DNA of 64,000 bases from Enterobacter quasihormaechei (GTDB lineage Bacteria > Pseudomonadota > Gammaproteobacteria > Enterobacterales > Enterobacteriaceae): the NCBI RefSeq assembly GCF_004331385.1, contig NZ_SJON01000014.1:1-64000 (forward strand), read 5' to 3'. The position numbers and the translations under genes were made by a program. The notes under the pieces were generated by a model that did not search any database, was not told the DNA's origin, and was given only the letters and a program-made list of their open reading frames with translations. This document shows, in pieces, positions 9,170 through 19,029 of this stretch (position 1 is its first letter; each line of letters starts with the position of its first letter).

Positions 9170-9700
9170 ATGAGCTTACTCAACGTCCCTGCGGGTAAAG
9201 AACTGCCAGAAGATATCTACGTGGTTATCGAAATCCCGGCCAACGCAGATCCAATCAAATACGAAATCGACAAAGACACCGGCGCGCTGTTCGTTGACCG
9301 TTTCATGTCTACCGCCATGTTCTATCCGTGCAACTACGGCTACATCAACCACACCCTGTCTCTGGACGGTGACCCGGTTGACGTACTGGTCCCAACGCCA
9401 TACCCATTGCAGCCAGGCTCCGTCATTCGCTGCCGTCCTGTTGGCGTGCTGAAAATGACCGACGAAGCGGGTGAAGATGCGAAACTGGTTGCCGTACCGC
9501 ACACCAAGCTGAGCAAAGAATACGATCACATTAAAGATGTGAACGACCTGCCAGAGCTGCTGAAAGCGCAGATCGCCCACTTCTTCGAGCACTACAAAGA
9601 TCTCGAAAAAGGCAAATGGGTTAAAGTTGAAGGCTGGGATAACGCAGAAGCGGCGAAAGCAGAAATCATCGCCTCTTTCGAACGTGCAGCTAAGAAGTAA
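9170..9700 (+). CDS. ppa: Inorganic pyrophosphatase, family I
   Basis: Hydrolyses pyrophosphate to phosphate in the cytoplasm and pulls biosynthetic reactions forward; it is essential in E. coli. The 176-residue product has the E. coli Ppa length. The family signature D-G-D-P-V-D is at residues 66-71, where the aspartates bind Mg. The ATG at 9170 follows GAAGGACACC. A 17-codon upstream extension overlaps the -10 region and was rejected. A TATAAT at 9124-9129 is a plausible -10, and a clear terminator follows at 9719. Confidence 0.97.
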   Translation: MSLLNVPAGKELPEDIYVVIEIPANADPIKYEIDKDTGALFVDRFMSTAMFYPCNYGYINHTLSLDGDPVDVLVPTPYPLQPGSVIRCRPVGVLKMTDEAGEDAKLVAVPHTKLSKEYDHIKDVNDLPELLKAQIAHFFEHYKDLEKGKWVKVEGWDNAEAAKAEIIASFERAAKK

Positions 9701-9718
9701 TTCTTACTGCTGATACTA

Positions 9719-9743
9719 AGCCCCGCGCGTCGGGGCTTTTTTG
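9719..9743 (+). terminator. ppa terminator
   Basis: Stem AGCCCCG (9719-9725), loop CGCGT, stem CGGGGCT, then a run of T. It begins 18 bases after the ppa stop codon. Confidence 0.93.
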
Positions 9744-9783
9744 TGCCTTTCGATCCCGGCAACCCGTGCGATTGGGAAGTATC

Positions 9784-9814
9784 GCCCGGCGGCGCTACGC
9801 TTGCACGGGCCTAC
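9784..9814. repeat. Single degenerate REP element
   Basis: GCCCGGCGGCGCTACGCTTG followed by CACGGGCCTAC. It keeps the central GGCGCTACGCTT of REP elements with diverged outer arms. It lies between ppa and the convergent ytfP. Confidence 0.7.
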
Positions 9815-9853
9815 ACTGTACAGTGCAAGTCATTGATATTATAGCCACAAAAA

Positions 9854-9884
9854 ACAACGCCACCTTACGGTGGCGTTGTCGTTT
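9854..9884. terminator. Bidirectional terminator between ppa and ytfP
   Basis: Perfect 11-base stem ACAACGCCACC (9854-9864), loop TTAC, complement at 9869-9879. It has A-runs on the left and T-runs on the right, so it can end transcripts from both sides. It sits two bases before the ytfP stop codon. Confidence 0.88.
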
Positions 9885-9885
9885 T

Positions 9886-10230
9886 TCATAACTGGTCTCT
9901 GTCTAACCAGTTACCGCTTTCAATCAGCGTTAACCCGTCGACCGAACGTTGGTACACGTACATCCATGCACTGCCGTAAGGCGTCTGGATCAACTGGCGA
10001 GCGTATTCACCGCCCCTGGTGCGCAAGGCATCAAGTTCGGCCAGCGTAGCATTATCAATACGATAAACCTCACCCTGTACCGTTCCGTTCCCCGGAACCG
10101 CGCCTGGATAGTGGCCCAGACTGTACAGCTGATAGTTTTCGATTGTGTAATTTCCCAGCAACTGGGCGTTGGTCATCCAGTGGCTGTTGCCTTGCTTGGT
10201 TCGTAAACTGCCGTAAACAAATATTCGCAT
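9886..10230 (-). CDS. ytfP: Gamma-glutamylcyclotransferase-fold protein YtfP
   Basis: Small cytoplasmic protein of 114 residues with the gamma-glutamylcyclotransferase-like fold. It has the substrate-loop motif VYGSL (residues 5-9) and a candidate catalytic glutamate at Glu75 in GGEYARQ. Family members cyclise gamma-glutamyl amines or peptides, but the true substrate of enterobacterial YtfP is not established. It is the last gene after tamA-tamB, two bases from the tamB stop, which matches the E. coli order ytfM-ytfN-ytfP. The K-12 toxin-antitoxin pair chpSB between ytfP and ppa is absent here. Confidence 0.92.
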   Translation of the reverse strand: MRIFVYGSLRTKQGNSHWMTNAQLLGNYTIENYQLYSLGHYPGAVPGNGTVQGEVYRIDNATLAELDALRTRGGEYARQLIQTPYGSAWMYVYQRSVDGLTLIESGNWLDRDQL

Positions 10231-10232
10231 TG

Positions 10233-13200
10233 CTAAAACTCAAACTGATAGAGCAGATCAAGTGCCTGGTCTACGCCGGACACTGCTTCCAGATATAGCT
10301 TAGGCATCAGGCGGTAACGTAACGTGAGTGTAGCCAGTGAGTCAAAGATCCCCACGCCATATTTTACCTGTAGACCCGGCAGTACATAGCCGCTGACCAC
10401 TACCTGCGAAGAGTCACCCACGCCCTGAGTGTCCAGCGCCAGATTGCTTACGCCAAACGTCTCGCCGATTTTACCCACAACCTGACCACTTTGTGCAACC
10501 CCCAGACCGACTAACATTGACGTCATTGCCGCACCATCGCCCTGCTGGCTATCCAGACCCTGTCCGCGCAGCAGGTAAGAGAGCGCTTCCTGTTGCGACA
10601 TGGCCGGGTCAGAGAAGATCTCTGCCTTAGGTTCGTCGGCAGAGCCCGTCACGCGCACGCCCGCAATCACTTCATCTTCGGTGGCTTCCGGGTTACGGAT
10701 CGCTTCGATATTCAGGACCGGCTGATCCGGTGGACCGGAGAACAGCAGCTCACCTTTACGCACAATCAAATCCTGACCGTAGGCATGGAAGCGCCCTTCA
10801 GGAATATTGATTTGTCCATTCAGGCCCAGCCCCTGCTGATCCTGCGCCACTTTCAGGTCACCCGTGAGTCTCGCCTTCAGCCCAAACGCGTCCAAACGCA
10901 CGTTATTCCCCACGTGCACGATAAGATTACTATTGATCGGTATGCCAGCGCTCTTCTGTTCAACAGGTTTCAGATTTTCATTGAGCATAACTTCATCACT
11001 GGAGACGCCAACCGCGCTTTCCGGCACCTCGTGAACCACGATGCGCGCCCACGGGACGTCGACGCGGCCGTCCAGCGTGAAGAGGCTTGGCGTTGCCTCA
11101 AAGACCACATCTGGCGATACGTCCAGCCGCACCATCGGCGGTACCGTGATACGCACCCTGCTGCCTTTGGCCGCAATACGGGCGCGCCAGTTATCAAGCT
11201 GGCTCCAGTCTGCGTCACCGCTCAGGTTGATTTGTCCCTGCTGCGTCAGCACTGAACCACTGAGGGTTGAGCTTTGGCCGTTAAAGTTCATCGCAAGCTG
11301 GCTTGGCTGCATATCGAACGGCATAAAGTTACCGTCGATGTCCACGCCGCTTAACCGCATCTGGCCAAACAGCTGCGGGCTTTGCGCATCTCCCGCCAGG
11401 CGCAGGTTGGCGCTGAGCATACCCGCCGCTTTTTCACCCCGCGAGAAAATCGGATTCACCATCGCCAGGTTGAAGTTGCGAATATTGACGTTGCCGCCGA
11501 GGTTGCGCCGCCCTTGCGGATCGGTAATTTGTACCTGACCGTCAAGCTGACCGTTGTTGGTCAGACGGATAAGCCACCCCAGCTCCGCGCGGTTGTTACG
11601 CAGGTCGGCATTCAGATTCAGGGTGTCGAACGCCACCGGCAGCGGCGCGTCATTGACCTCCTGCGTGACCTTCACGTTACGCCCGGAGAGACTCACGCTG
11701 CCCTGCGGCAGGCCCTCTTTGGTGGTGTCCCACGCGACGTCCGCTTTACCGCTAAAGACCCCGCTCGCCTGGGTGGTTTCCGGCATAAACGGTTTCAGCA
11801 TGGCCAGGTCAAAACGGTTGAGGTTGATCTGCGCGCGTCCTTCCGCGCCCGCATCAATGGTCTGCGGCACGCACAGTTCGGCGTTCGGGTTGGTCCAGCA
11901 GTGCGGCCCAATGCTGATTTTCTGCTCTGCGTTGCGGTAGTCCAGCGCGATGGATCGGGACAGCACCAGCGGGCCAACCGGCGTGCTGAAGCGGGTGTTG
12001 TCCAGCTGCCCTTTCCAGCGCGTCGCGTTGCGGTCAAAGCTGCCGGTCAGGTGCAGCTGCCCGGAGACAGGCTCGCCCTGCACGCGCAGCTGGAGATCGT
12101 GCTGCTTCTCGTTACCTTTCGCCGCCAGCGTCACCAGGCTGATGTTCACGTCCGGCTGAGAAATACGCTCCACGCGCAGGTCGAGGCTACCGCCGATCTG
12201 ATCGGTGGATTTCACGTCCCCTTCGACGCGCACGCGGGCAATGGAGAGTTCCTGCCAGCGCAGGTTGTTAGCGGTAATGTCCGCCAGCAGCTGCGGCGCT
12301 TCCACCGTACCGCGAACCTTCACTAACCCTTTCGCCGTACCGCCAAGGCCCGGCAGGGCGTTATCAAGGTTTGGCGCGTCGATGGTGGCATCCAGATCGA
12401 GGTCTTTCACCCCCAGCTCGCCTTTGATATCCGCCGTGTTGCGGCCCAGCGCCACGTGCAGGCCCGGGATCACCCACTGGAGATAGCTGTTGCCCTTAAC
12501 CGAGCCCTCTACGTTGACTTTGTTCTGCTTCACGTTGCCGGTCAGCTTGATTTCCGGCACGTCCATCTGCCAGGTGCCGCCGTAAAGGCTGCCGCGGGTT
12601 TTGATCAGGCCGTCGAGTTTTGACGGCCAGTCCGGTACCTCTTTGGCGGTGTTGATCCCGGTCAGCTTCAGCTCGCCGCGCCAGCTGATCGCCTGCTGCC
12701 AGTCGAGCAGCGCGGTCAGCTCGGTTTTTCCTTCCAGCGCTGCCACGGTCAGCTTGTCGAGGTTTACCTGCAACTCGTTACCCTTCGCATCCAGGGTGAT
12801 ATCGGCGGGCGGTACCCCCTGCCCCTTCACTGCCGTGCGGAACGACAGCGTGTAGTCGGTCATTTTGCCACTCAGCTTCAGCTTCAGATCGTCGGCCTGG
12901 AACTGCTTTTCGCCGGTGAATGGCCAGTAAAGCTGCTTGCTGACAATCTCAAGGTTGAGCGGTAAACCGGCCTCTGCCAGCTGGGTTTGCCCACGCAGCA
13001 CCATATCCACCGGGCCGGACAGGTTCACGCCGAACTCAAGCTTCTCGCGCAGCGCACCGCCGACCTTCACCTTCACCTTTTCGCCCTTCAGCGGATCGAT
13101 GTTCAGGGCGCTGTTCAGCGTAATATCTACCGGCCAGTTGTCGCGCAGCTGCGCGTTGCCTGAGGCGTTCACCGAGCCCTGACTGGAGTCGATATCCAGC

Positions 13201-14009
13201 GCGTCGAGCTTCATGTTGCCGTCGATGCTGCTGACTTTAAGCAGCATGTTGTAGACCGTCAGATCGGTGTCACCCGTCAGACGCAGCTGCTCGCCCTTAA
13301 ACTCTTCGATATTGAGGTTCAGCGGCAGATGCACGTCGGTCATCTCCGGCAGCACCGGTTTCGAGAAGAGATCTTTCAGCGTTTCACCCAGCGGTTTTTC
13401 TTCCGGCTGCGGGTTCTGGATCTTCGGCTCGACGATCTCTTCCTGCGCCACGTCGGCCACCTTCGGCAGCGCAATCAGCAGCCCTTGCAGGGAGGTTGGG
13501 GTCAGGGTGAGGTTTTTCTCCTGCCAGCGCAGACCGGAGGTGAAATCCATCACCGATACCGTCGTATCGTCGATTTTGACGTTGACGTTATCCAGCGCAA
13601 CCCGGTAGAGCGCAATCGGGTACGGCGTGGAGAGGTAAAGCGGGCCGCTATCCTCTTCCTCAACGGGTTCAGACTTCGGCATTTTTTTGGAATCTATCGC
13701 CACGTTTACGTCTTTTAACGACAGATCGTTTACGCACAGCCTGCTGTCCCGCAGGCAGCCCAGCTTCACCGCCAGATGAAACTCGCCCGCGTTCACCGCC
13801 ACGCCGGGCTGTTCATAGCGGATATTTTTCAGGCGCAGATCGCGCCATCCGCCCGTCACCTGGCCGATTTCCAGCCCCGGCACCCAGCGGTTCGCGGCGT
13901 TAAACAGCAGATGCAGGCCCGTGGTGGTGCCCACCAGAAACGCCACCGTGCTAAGCAGCAATACGATAAAAATCAGCACTCCGAGGCTTATCTTCTTCCA
14001 TAAACTCAT
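10233..14009 (-). CDS. tamB: Translocation and assembly module subunit TamB
   Basis: Very large inner-membrane-anchored AsmA/TamB-family protein (1258 residues) that spans the periplasm and works with TamA. It supports insertion of some autotransporters and, from more recent family work, phospholipid transport to the outer membrane. An N-terminal membrane anchor (about residues 7-27) is followed by a long beta-rich body of the beta-taco type, with many alternating polar/hydrophobic repeats. The conserved C-terminal TamB (DUF490) domain follows, ending in a hydrophobic residue pattern (LYQFEF). Its ATG overlaps the tamA stop by four bases (ATGA type), so the two are coupled. Confidence 0.96.
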   Translation of the reverse strand: MSLWKKISLGVLIFIVLLLSTVAFLVGTTTGLHLLFNAANRWVPGLEIGQVTGGWRDLRLKNIRYEQPGVAVNAGEFHLAVKLGCLRDSRLCVNDLSLKDVNVAIDSKKMPKSEPVEEEDSGPLYLSTPYPIALYRVALDNVNVKIDDTTVSVMDFTSGLRWQEKNLTLTPTSLQGLLIALPKVADVAQEEIVEPKIQNPQPEEKPLGETLKDLFSKPVLPEMTDVHLPLNLNIEEFKGEQLRLTGDTDLTVYNMLLKVSSIDGNMKLDALDIDSSQGSVNASGNAQLRDNWPVDITLNSALNIDPLKGEKVKVKVGGALREKLEFGVNLSGPVDMVLRGQTQLAEAGLPLNLEIVSKQLYWPFTGEKQFQADDLKLKLSGKMTDYTLSFRTAVKGQGVPPADITLDAKGNELQVNLDKLTVAALEGKTELTALLDWQQAISWRGELKLTGINTAKEVPDWPSKLDGLIKTRGSLYGGTWQMDVPEIKLTGNVKQNKVNVEGSVKGNSYLQWVIPGLHVALGRNTADIKGELGVKDLDLDATIDAPNLDNALPGLGGTAKGLVKVRGTVEAPQLLADITANNLRWQELSIARVRVEGDVKSTDQIGGSLDLRVERISQPDVNISLVTLAAKGNEKQHDLQLRVQGEPVSGQLHLTGSFDRNATRWKGQLDNTRFSTPVGPLVLSRSIALDYRNAEQKISIGPHCWTNPNAELCVPQTIDAGAEGRAQINLNRFDLAMLKPFMPETTQASGVFSGKADVAWDTTKEGLPQGSVSLSGRNVKVTQEVNDAPLPVAFDTLNLNADLRNNRAELGWLIRLTNNGQLDGQVQITDPQGRRNLGGNVNIRNFNLAMVNPIFSRGEKAAGMLSANLRLAGDAQSPQLFGQMRLSGVDIDGNFMPFDMQPSQLAMNFNGQSSTLSGSVLTQQGQINLSGDADWSQLDNWRARIAAKGSRVRITVPPMVRLDVSPDVVFEATPSLFTLDGRVDVPWARIVVHEVPESAVGVSSDEVMLNENLKPVEQKSAGIPINSNLIVHVGNNVRLDAFGLKARLTGDLKVAQDQQGLGLNGQINIPEGRFHAYGQDLIVRKGELLFSGPPDQPVLNIEAIRNPEATEDEVIAGVRVTGSADEPKAEIFSDPAMSQQEALSYLLRGQGLDSQQGDGAAMTSMLVGLGVAQSGQVVGKIGETFGVSNLALDTQGVGDSSQVVVSGYVLPGLQVKYGVGIFDSLATLTLRYRLMPKLYLEAVSGVDQALDLLYQFEF

Positions 14010-15739
14010 AATTCAGGCCCCAGACCGATGTAAAACTGTAAACCGTGTTCTTCTTTGTCACCCACCGGAACGGCGAAATCGAGCTTGATCGGCCCGACCG
14101 GTGACTGCCAGCGCACGCCTACGCCCGCGCCGGTTTTGAAATCGCTACGGCGGATGTCGTTTACCGCTTCACCGCTGTCGACAAACATGGCGCCCCACCA
14201 TTTGCCGCTGACGTTGTACTGGTACTCCAGCGAGCCGGTCGCCAGCTTAGAGGCCCCGGTCAGCTGGCCTTTTTCGTTTTCAGGTGAGATCGACTTGTAC
14301 TTATACCCGCGAATACTGCGGTCGCCCCCGGCGAAGAAGCGCAGGTCCGGCGGAACGCGCTCGAAATCACCCGTCTCAATCCAGCCGAGATTGCCGCGCA
14401 TCACAAAGCGGTGTTTGTCATACAGCGTGCGGATCCAGACGTTTTGCGCCTGAAAAACGGAGAAGTCCACGTCGGATCCCCAGGCGGTGTTGGAATAATC
14501 GATGGAGTAGCGCTGGGAATCGCCCCAGGTTGGCATCAGGCCGCCGCGCGAGCGTGTGCGGCTGATCATCACCCCCGGATAAAGCAGCATGGTGGTGTTG
14601 GTGACGTTGGCCTGGGTAAAGTGATCGAGGCTCCAGCGCAGGTTAATGGCGCGCTGCCAGCCGCTGGAGAGATCCCAGAAGCGGGAGACCGCAAGCGTCG
14701 TCGAATCCTGCTCGGTATCGTTCAAATCGGTACGCTTAAAGCCGCCCTGCACCAGGTAATATTGCTCAAGCGGGTTTTTCAGCAGCGGCATTTTGTAGCT
14801 GAAGTCCAGCTGCTGTTCAGGCGCAGAGAGGCTGACGCTGGTGGTCAGGCTGTGGCCGTAGGAGTTCATCCACGGTTTCCTCCACGACGCCTTCACGCGC
14901 GGGCCGACGTCCGTGGAGTAGCCGACACCGGTCTCAATGGTGTTCTCGGTGCGCGGAGAGACCACGCCATGCAGCGGTAATACCTTCGTTTTACGGGATT
15001 TTTCAAATTCAGGCGCCACCACCACGGAGTTAAACCAGCCGGTAGCGGACAAACGACGGTTCAGCTCGCCGAGGTCGCTGGACTGGTAGTAGTCGCCCTT
15101 TTTGAACGGCACCAGGTTTTGCAGATACTCGTCACGGATCTGCGATCCTTCGAAAGTTACATCGCCAAACCGATAGCGTTCGCCGCTGTCGTAGTCGATA
15201 TCCCAGAATGCCTGACGTCGCTCAAGCGCAACGCCCAGCTGGCTTTTGTTGAACTTGCTGTCGAAATAGCCTTTACGCAGGGAAACGTTGGTCAACGACT
15301 TTTTAAAGCGATCGTAATCCCCGTGATTGAGCACGGTGCCCACTTTCGGGCGGTTGCTGAGCAGATCCAGGTAGTCCCGATCCGTGCGCGCACCGCCGCG
15401 CAGCACCACGTTCGTGCCGCCAATCAGAACGGGTTCGCCCGGCGAAACGCGGGCAATCAATACCTGACGCCCCTTCGCCGGCGGCGGGCGTAAGTCGAAA
15501 TCGATGGTGGGTTCGTAGTACCCCAACGCCTTTAAGCCTTCGCGAATGGCGTCATCCACGCGCGCGCGAAAACGCCGATCCGGCGTCACTTCATCGCTCT
15601 GGATGGTGGAAAGCTGCGCACGCACGTTTTTTTCCAGCGCCCCGGATAACCCCTCAACCTGCAAACGGACATTCGCCGCGCTGGCAATCCCGCTTGTCAG
15701 CATTAAACTGACTAAACATAACTGGCGGATCTTTGTCAC
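14006..15739 (-). CDS. tamA: Outer-membrane translocation protein TamA
   Basis: Omp85-family outer-membrane barrel, 577 residues. It has a signal peptide (about residues 1-21, ending GIASA), three N-terminal POTRA domains to about residue 265 and a C-terminal 16-stranded barrel with the Omp85 motif GGDRSIRGY. The start chosen is GTG at 15739: it has CAGGAGAAAAC before it and gives a normal signal peptide, whereas the 13-codon upstream extension from 15778 does not. It is first in a tamA-tamB-ytfP unit and divergent from msrA, the same arrangement as in E. coli. Confidence 0.95.
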   Translation of the reverse strand: MTKIRQLCLVSLMLTSGIASAANVRLQVEGLSGALEKNVRAQLSTIQSDEVTPDRRFRARVDDAIREGLKALGYYEPTIDFDLRPPPAKGRQVLIARVSPGEPVLIGGTNVVLRGGARTDRDYLDLLSNRPKVGTVLNHGDYDRFKKSLTNVSLRKGYFDSKFNKSQLGVALERRQAFWDIDYDSGERYRFGDVTFEGSQIRDEYLQNLVPFKKGDYYQSSDLGELNRRLSATGWFNSVVVAPEFEKSRKTKVLPLHGVVSPRTENTIETGVGYSTDVGPRVKASWRKPWMNSYGHSLTTSVSLSAPEQQLDFSYKMPLLKNPLEQYYLVQGGFKRTDLNDTEQDSTTLAVSRFWDLSSGWQRAINLRWSLDHFTQANVTNTTMLLYPGVMISRTRSRGGLMPTWGDSQRYSIDYSNTAWGSDVDFSVFQAQNVWIRTLYDKHRFVMRGNLGWIETGDFERVPPDLRFFAGGDRSIRGYKYKSISPENEKGQLTGASKLATGSLEYQYNVSGKWWGAMFVDSGEAVNDIRRSDFKTGAGVGVRWQSPVGPIKLDFAVPVGDKEEHGLQFYIGLGPEL

Positions 15740-15963
15740 GTTTTCTCCTGAATATCCCTGTTTCCACCCTGGAAGCAAATGCAGTGCCGCTCCGCGGCAA
15801 AATACGGCCTGCTGGCCAAAAACCCAAATTACGGGTTGAAAAAGGGTGCAACACCCAAATATTTCTTATGATTAAATCTAGACTCATTCATCGCATTTAT
15901 TGTGTTCAATTAAACGCTTCGTGACAACCTTAACCGAAACAACGCTACCCGGGAGGCCCCACC

Positions 15964-16605
15964 GTGAGTTTATTCGATAAAAAGCATCTGGTATCACAAG
16001 CCGATGCGTTACCGGGACGCAACACCCCTATGCCAGTGGCGACATTACACGCCGTAAACAACCATTCAATGACAAATGTTCCTGATGGAATGGAGATCGC
16101 CCTGTTTGCCATGGGCTGCTTCTGGGGCGTAGAGCGCCTGTTCTGGCAGCTGCCGGGCGTTTACAGTACCGCTGCGGGCTACACCGGAGGGTATACGCCT
16201 AACCCAACCTACCGCGAAGTCTGTTCCGGCGAAACCGGGCATGCCGAGGCGGTCCGTGTGGTGTATGACCCGAGCGTTATCAGCTATGAACAGCTGCTCC
16301 AGGTGTTCTGGGAAAACCATGACCCGGCGCAGGGCATGCGTCAGGGTAACGATCACGGCACCCAATACCGTTCGGCTATTTATCCGCTCACCCCTGAGCA
16401 GGAGGCTGCGGCCCACGCCAGCCTGACGCGTTTCCAGGAAGCAATGCAGGCCGCCGGTGATAAACGCCAGGTGACGACCGAAATCGCTACCGCGAAACCG
16501 TTCTACTATGCCGAAGACGATCACCAGCAGTATCTGCATAAAAATCCATACGGCTACTGCGGGATTGGCGGCATCGGCGTTTGCCTGCCTCCACAGCACG
16601 CCTGA
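15964..16605 (+). CDS. msrA: Peptide methionine (S)-S-oxide reductase MsrA
   Basis: Repairs the S-diastereomer of methionine sulfoxide in proteins and free methionine, using thioredoxin. The 213-residue protein has the catalytic motif GCFWG with Cys52, and the recycling cysteines Cys199 and Cys207 in the C-terminal [11 protein letters not shown] segment. This is the E. coli-like three-cysteine type. The start is GTG, preceded by GGGAGGCCCCACC. An internal ATG at residue 23 is possible but would remove conserved N-terminal sequence. It is divergent from tamA. Confidence 0.96.
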   Translation: MSLFDKKHLVSQADALPGRNTPMPVATLHAVNNHSMTNVPDGMEIALFAMGCFWGVERLFWQLPGVYSTAAGYTGGYTPNPTYREVCSGETGHAEAVRVVYDPSVISYEQLLQVFWENHDPAQGMRQGNDHGTQYRSAIYPLTPEQEAAAHASLTRFQEAMQAAGDKRQVTTEIATAKPFYYAEDDHQQYLHKNPYGYCGIGGIGVCLPPQHA

Positions 16606-16616
16606 TTACTGCACTA

Positions 16617-16639
16617 GCGCCACGCGAGCCGCGTGGCGC
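16617..16639 (+). terminator. Perfect hairpin after msrA
   Basis: Ten-base perfect arms GCGCCACGCG and CGCGTGGCGC with loop AGC, 11 bases after the msrA stop. No T-run follows, so it may be a Rho-assisted end or an mRNA-stabilising structure rather than a true intrinsic terminator. Confidence 0.55.
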
Positions 16640-16720
16640 ATAACTCAACCACACTCCCCGCCGCCGGCCCACCTTATTTGTCGAAAACGTGACCTCTGGC
16701 AGATTTACACGCCTTTACGC

Positions 16721-16726
16721 TATACT
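16721..16726 (+). promoter_or_regulatory. Probable -10 box for ytfL
   Basis: TATACT, five of six matches to the sigma-70 -10 hexamer, lies 104 bases before the ytfL ATG. The best upstream hexamer at 17-18 bases is poor (TGGCAG), so this is only a candidate. Confidence 0.4.
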
Positions 16727-16830
16727 ACCGCTGAAATAATCGGCTCAACGCTACGAGCTGACTTCAATGTGTCTTCACACGAATGGTATCAACTCCCCTT
16801 CTGAGGATCTGGCGAGAAGCCGGATAAACT

Positions 16831-18168
16831 ATGTTAAACAGTATTTTAGTAATACTTTGTCTTATTGCCGTCAGTGCATTTTTCTCGATATCGGAGATCT
16901 CGCTGGCTGCCTCCCGTAAAATCAAACTGAAGCTGCTTGCCGACGAGGGCAACATCAACGCATCACGCATTTTGAAAATGCAGGAAAATCCCGGCATGTT
17001 CTTTACCGTGGTGCAGATTGGTCTTAACGCGGTCGCCATTCTTGGCGGTATCGTGGGCGATGCAGCATTTTCTCCGGCGTTTTATAGCCTCTTTGTAAAG
17101 TACATGTCCGTAGAGCTGGCCGAGCAGTTGAGCTTCATCCTCTCCTTCTCGCTGGTCACCGGTTTGTTCATTCTATTCGCGGACCTGACCCCGAAACGCA
17201 TCGGTATGATTGCGCCAGAAGCTGTGGCTTTGCGTATCATCAACCCGATGCGCTTCTGTCTGTACGTCTTCCGCCCGCTGGTGTGGTTCTTTAACGGCCT
17301 GGCGAACGTCATTTTCCGCATCTTCAAGCTGCCGATGGTGCGTAAAGACGACATCACATCCGATGATATTTACGCCGTGGTGGAAGCCGGGGCGCTGGCA
17401 GGCGTGCTGCGCAAGCAGGAACACGAGCTGATTGAGAACGTTTTCGAACTGGAATCCCGTACCGTTCCCTCTTCCATGACCGGCCGTGAGAACATCATCT
17501 GGTTCGATCTGCATGAAGATGAGCAGAGCCTGAAGACCAAAGTGGCGCAGCATCCGCACTCCAAATTCCTGGTCTGTAACGAAGATATCGACCATATCAT
17601 CGGCTATGTGGACTCCAAAGACCTGCTGAACCGCGTGCTGGCAAACCAGAGCCTGGCGCTGAACAGCGGCGTGCAGATCCGCAATACCCTGATTGTGCCG
17701 GACACCCTGACGCTCTCCGAAGCGCTGGAAAGCTTCAAAACTGCGGGTGAAGACTTCGCGGTGATCATGAATGAATACGCGCTGGTGGTGGGCATTATCA
17801 CTCTCAACGACGTCATGACGACGCTGATGGGCGACCTGGTCGGCCAGGGGCTGGAAGAGCAAATTGTGCAGCGTGACGAGAACTCATGGCTGATTGACGG
17901 CGGTACACCGATTGAGGACGTGATGCGCGTGCTGGATATCGACGAGTTCCCGCAGTCCGGAAACTACGAGACCATTGGCGGCTTTATGATGTTTATGCTG
18001 CGTAAGATCCCGAAACGTACCGACTCGGTGAAGTTCTCCGGCTTCAAGTTTGAAGTGGTGGATATTGATAACTACCGCATCGACCAGCTGCTGGTAACGC
18101 GCATTGATAGTAAACCGACCGTGCTGGTGCCGAAACTGCCAGATGCGGAAGAGAAGGTGTCGGCTTAA
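16831..18168 (+). CDS. paeA: Polyamine export protein PaeA (YtfL)
   Basis: Inner-membrane protein of the CNNM/CorC (hemolysin C) family, 445 residues. An N-terminal DUF21/CNNM membrane domain (about 1-190, several hydrophobic segments with ISEISLAASRKIKL) is followed by a pair of CBS domains (about 200-340) and a C-terminal CorC_HlyC domain. In E. coli and Salmonella the orthologue exports cadaverine and putrescine and is needed for survival under polyamine stress; this role is taken from the family. ATG with TGAGGATCTGG further upstream. It is followed by its own terminator and then by the inserted Hcp cassette. Confidence 0.94.
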   Translation: MLNSILVILCLIAVSAFFSISEISLAASRKIKLKLLADEGNINASRILKMQENPGMFFTVVQIGLNAVAILGGIVGDAAFSPAFYSLFVKYMSVELAEQLSFILSFSLVTGLFILFADLTPKRIGMIAPEAVALRIINPMRFCLYVFRPLVWFFNGLANVIFRIFKLPMVRKDDITSDDIYAVVEAGALAGVLRKQEHELIENVFELESRTVPSSMTGRENIIWFDLHEDEQSLKTKVAQHPHSKFLVCNEDIDHIIGYVDSKDLLNRVLANQSLALNSGVQIRNTLIVPDTLTLSEALESFKTAGEDFAVIMNEYALVVGIITLNDVMTTLMGDLVGQGLEEQIVQRDENSWLIDGGTPIEDVMRVLDIDEFPQSGNYETIGGFMMFMLRKIPKRTDSVKFSGFKFEVVDIDNYRIDQLLVTRIDSKPTVLVPKLPDAEEKVSA

Positions 18169-18174
18169 TTTATG

Positions 18175-18204
18175 AAGGGCAGCGTTGCGCTGCCCTTTCT
18201 TTTA
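18175..18204 (+). terminator. ytfL/paeA terminator
   Basis: Ten-base perfect stem AAGGGCAGCG / CGCTGCCCTT with loop TTG, then TCTTTTA. It lies seven bases after the stop of ytfL and just before the AT-rich insert. Confidence 0.9.
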
Positions 18205-18227
18205 CCCTCCTAGATTCACGCCAACTT

Positions 18228-18635
18228 TTAAAAAGGTGATGAATCCAAATAGATAAGAGTTGAGTAAGATAGATTACTGAAATAATAAATTTTACCGCTG
18301 ACTTTGATATATATAGCGTTTTCTTCAGTCTCTACCTTTGCATCAGGATCTGTAGTTATCAGAAATGGAGCATACCCGTGCCTGACCTCGCCTAAAAAAG
18401 TTTCGCCAGAAATTTTTGACGACGCTAAATAGTATTTGTACACATTTGAAGTCGTAGCTCCCGCATTGCTTTTTGTAATATACAATACGGAAAGCTTTCC
18501 AATACTTTCTTTGTAAATAATTTCTTGCTCAATATAGAGAAATTCATCTAAAGTACGCCATATGGCATAGGAAGAAATCAGGATTATGAGTAATATATAA
18601 ATACATTTTTTCCTAGAAGCCTGCACGCTGAGCAT
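18228..18635 (-). CDS. Putative immunity protein, membrane-anchored
   Basis: Unrecognised 135-residue protein. A positively charged start (RKKC) is followed by one hydrophobic segment at about residues 12-28 (IYILLIILISSYAIW). A soluble C-terminal domain of about 100 residues follows that would face the periplasm under the positive-inside rule. Its ATG overlaps the end of the toxin-like gene by 23 bases, with GGGGAT upstream. This tight overlap and order (Hcp, toxin, small anchored protein) is typical of effector-immunity pairs. The immunity role is an inference from position and topology; no domain is recognised. Base composition is visibly more AT-rich than the flanking core genes. Confidence 0.6.
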   Translation of the reverse strand: MLSVQASRKKCIYILLIILISSYAIWRTLDEFLYIEQEIIYKESIGKLSVLYITKSNAGATTSNVYKYYLASSKISGETFLGEVRHGYAPFLITTDPDAKVETEENAIYIKVSGKIYYFSNLSYSTLIYLDSSPF

Positions 18636-19029
18636 AGTCTATCCCCGCTCTAATCCATGTTTGATCTGTAGGATCATCGCCATGAGGATCTGGCCCTTGA
18701 TAGTTCTCAAAATCAGGAGAACTCGTTCCCGCCAGAATTTGAGCGATACCTGCACCTCGTAGCAATATCTCAGGCTTTATACCAGCAGCAATACCCACCG
18801 CTCCATAATGAAAGTTGCCGAAATTTTCGTATTGTCTGCCTAATTGATTTTTATAGTCCCAGGGGCCACGCCCTCGAACCTGCTTGTAAAACCAAAGATA
18901 TGTTAACGCTGATGGACCACGGTGAAAACGAGCTATCATCATGTTGCTGACAACAGATACTCCCAGGGGGGAGAAGGAAGATATATCATAGGGAGGATGA
19001 GGATTAACTGCACTTACCGGATATCTCAT
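18613..19029 (-). CDS. Polymorphic toxin type 44-like protein
   Basis: A 138-residue protein whose central part (WFYKQVRGRGPWDYK, then YENFGNFHYGAVG, AGIAQILAG, GDDPTDQTWI) resembles, from memory, the C-terminal toxin domain called polymorphic toxin type 44 (Ntox44). It has no signal peptide or membrane segment. Its ATG overlaps the Hcp stop codon (ATGA at 19026-19029), so translation is probably coupled. In several enterobacteria similar domains are fused directly to the C-terminus of Hcp; here the reading frames are separate. A likely antibacterial effector delivered with Hcp by a type VI secretion system. The biochemical target is not deducible from sequence; the membrane-anchored neighbour hints at the periplasm. 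Confidence 0.68.
   Translation of the reverse strand: MRYPVSAVNPHPPYDISSFSPLGVSVVSNMMIARFHRGPSALTYLWFYKQVRGRGPWDYKNQLGRQYENFGNFHYGAVGIAAGIKPEILLRGAGIAQILAGTSSPDFENYQGPDPHGDDPTDQTWIRAGIDYAQRAGF

Noticed and set aside
11382..12326. Open frame of 314 codons opposite tamB, with others along the gene
   Set aside because: Shadow of tamB codon bias; no domain, signal peptide or start signal.
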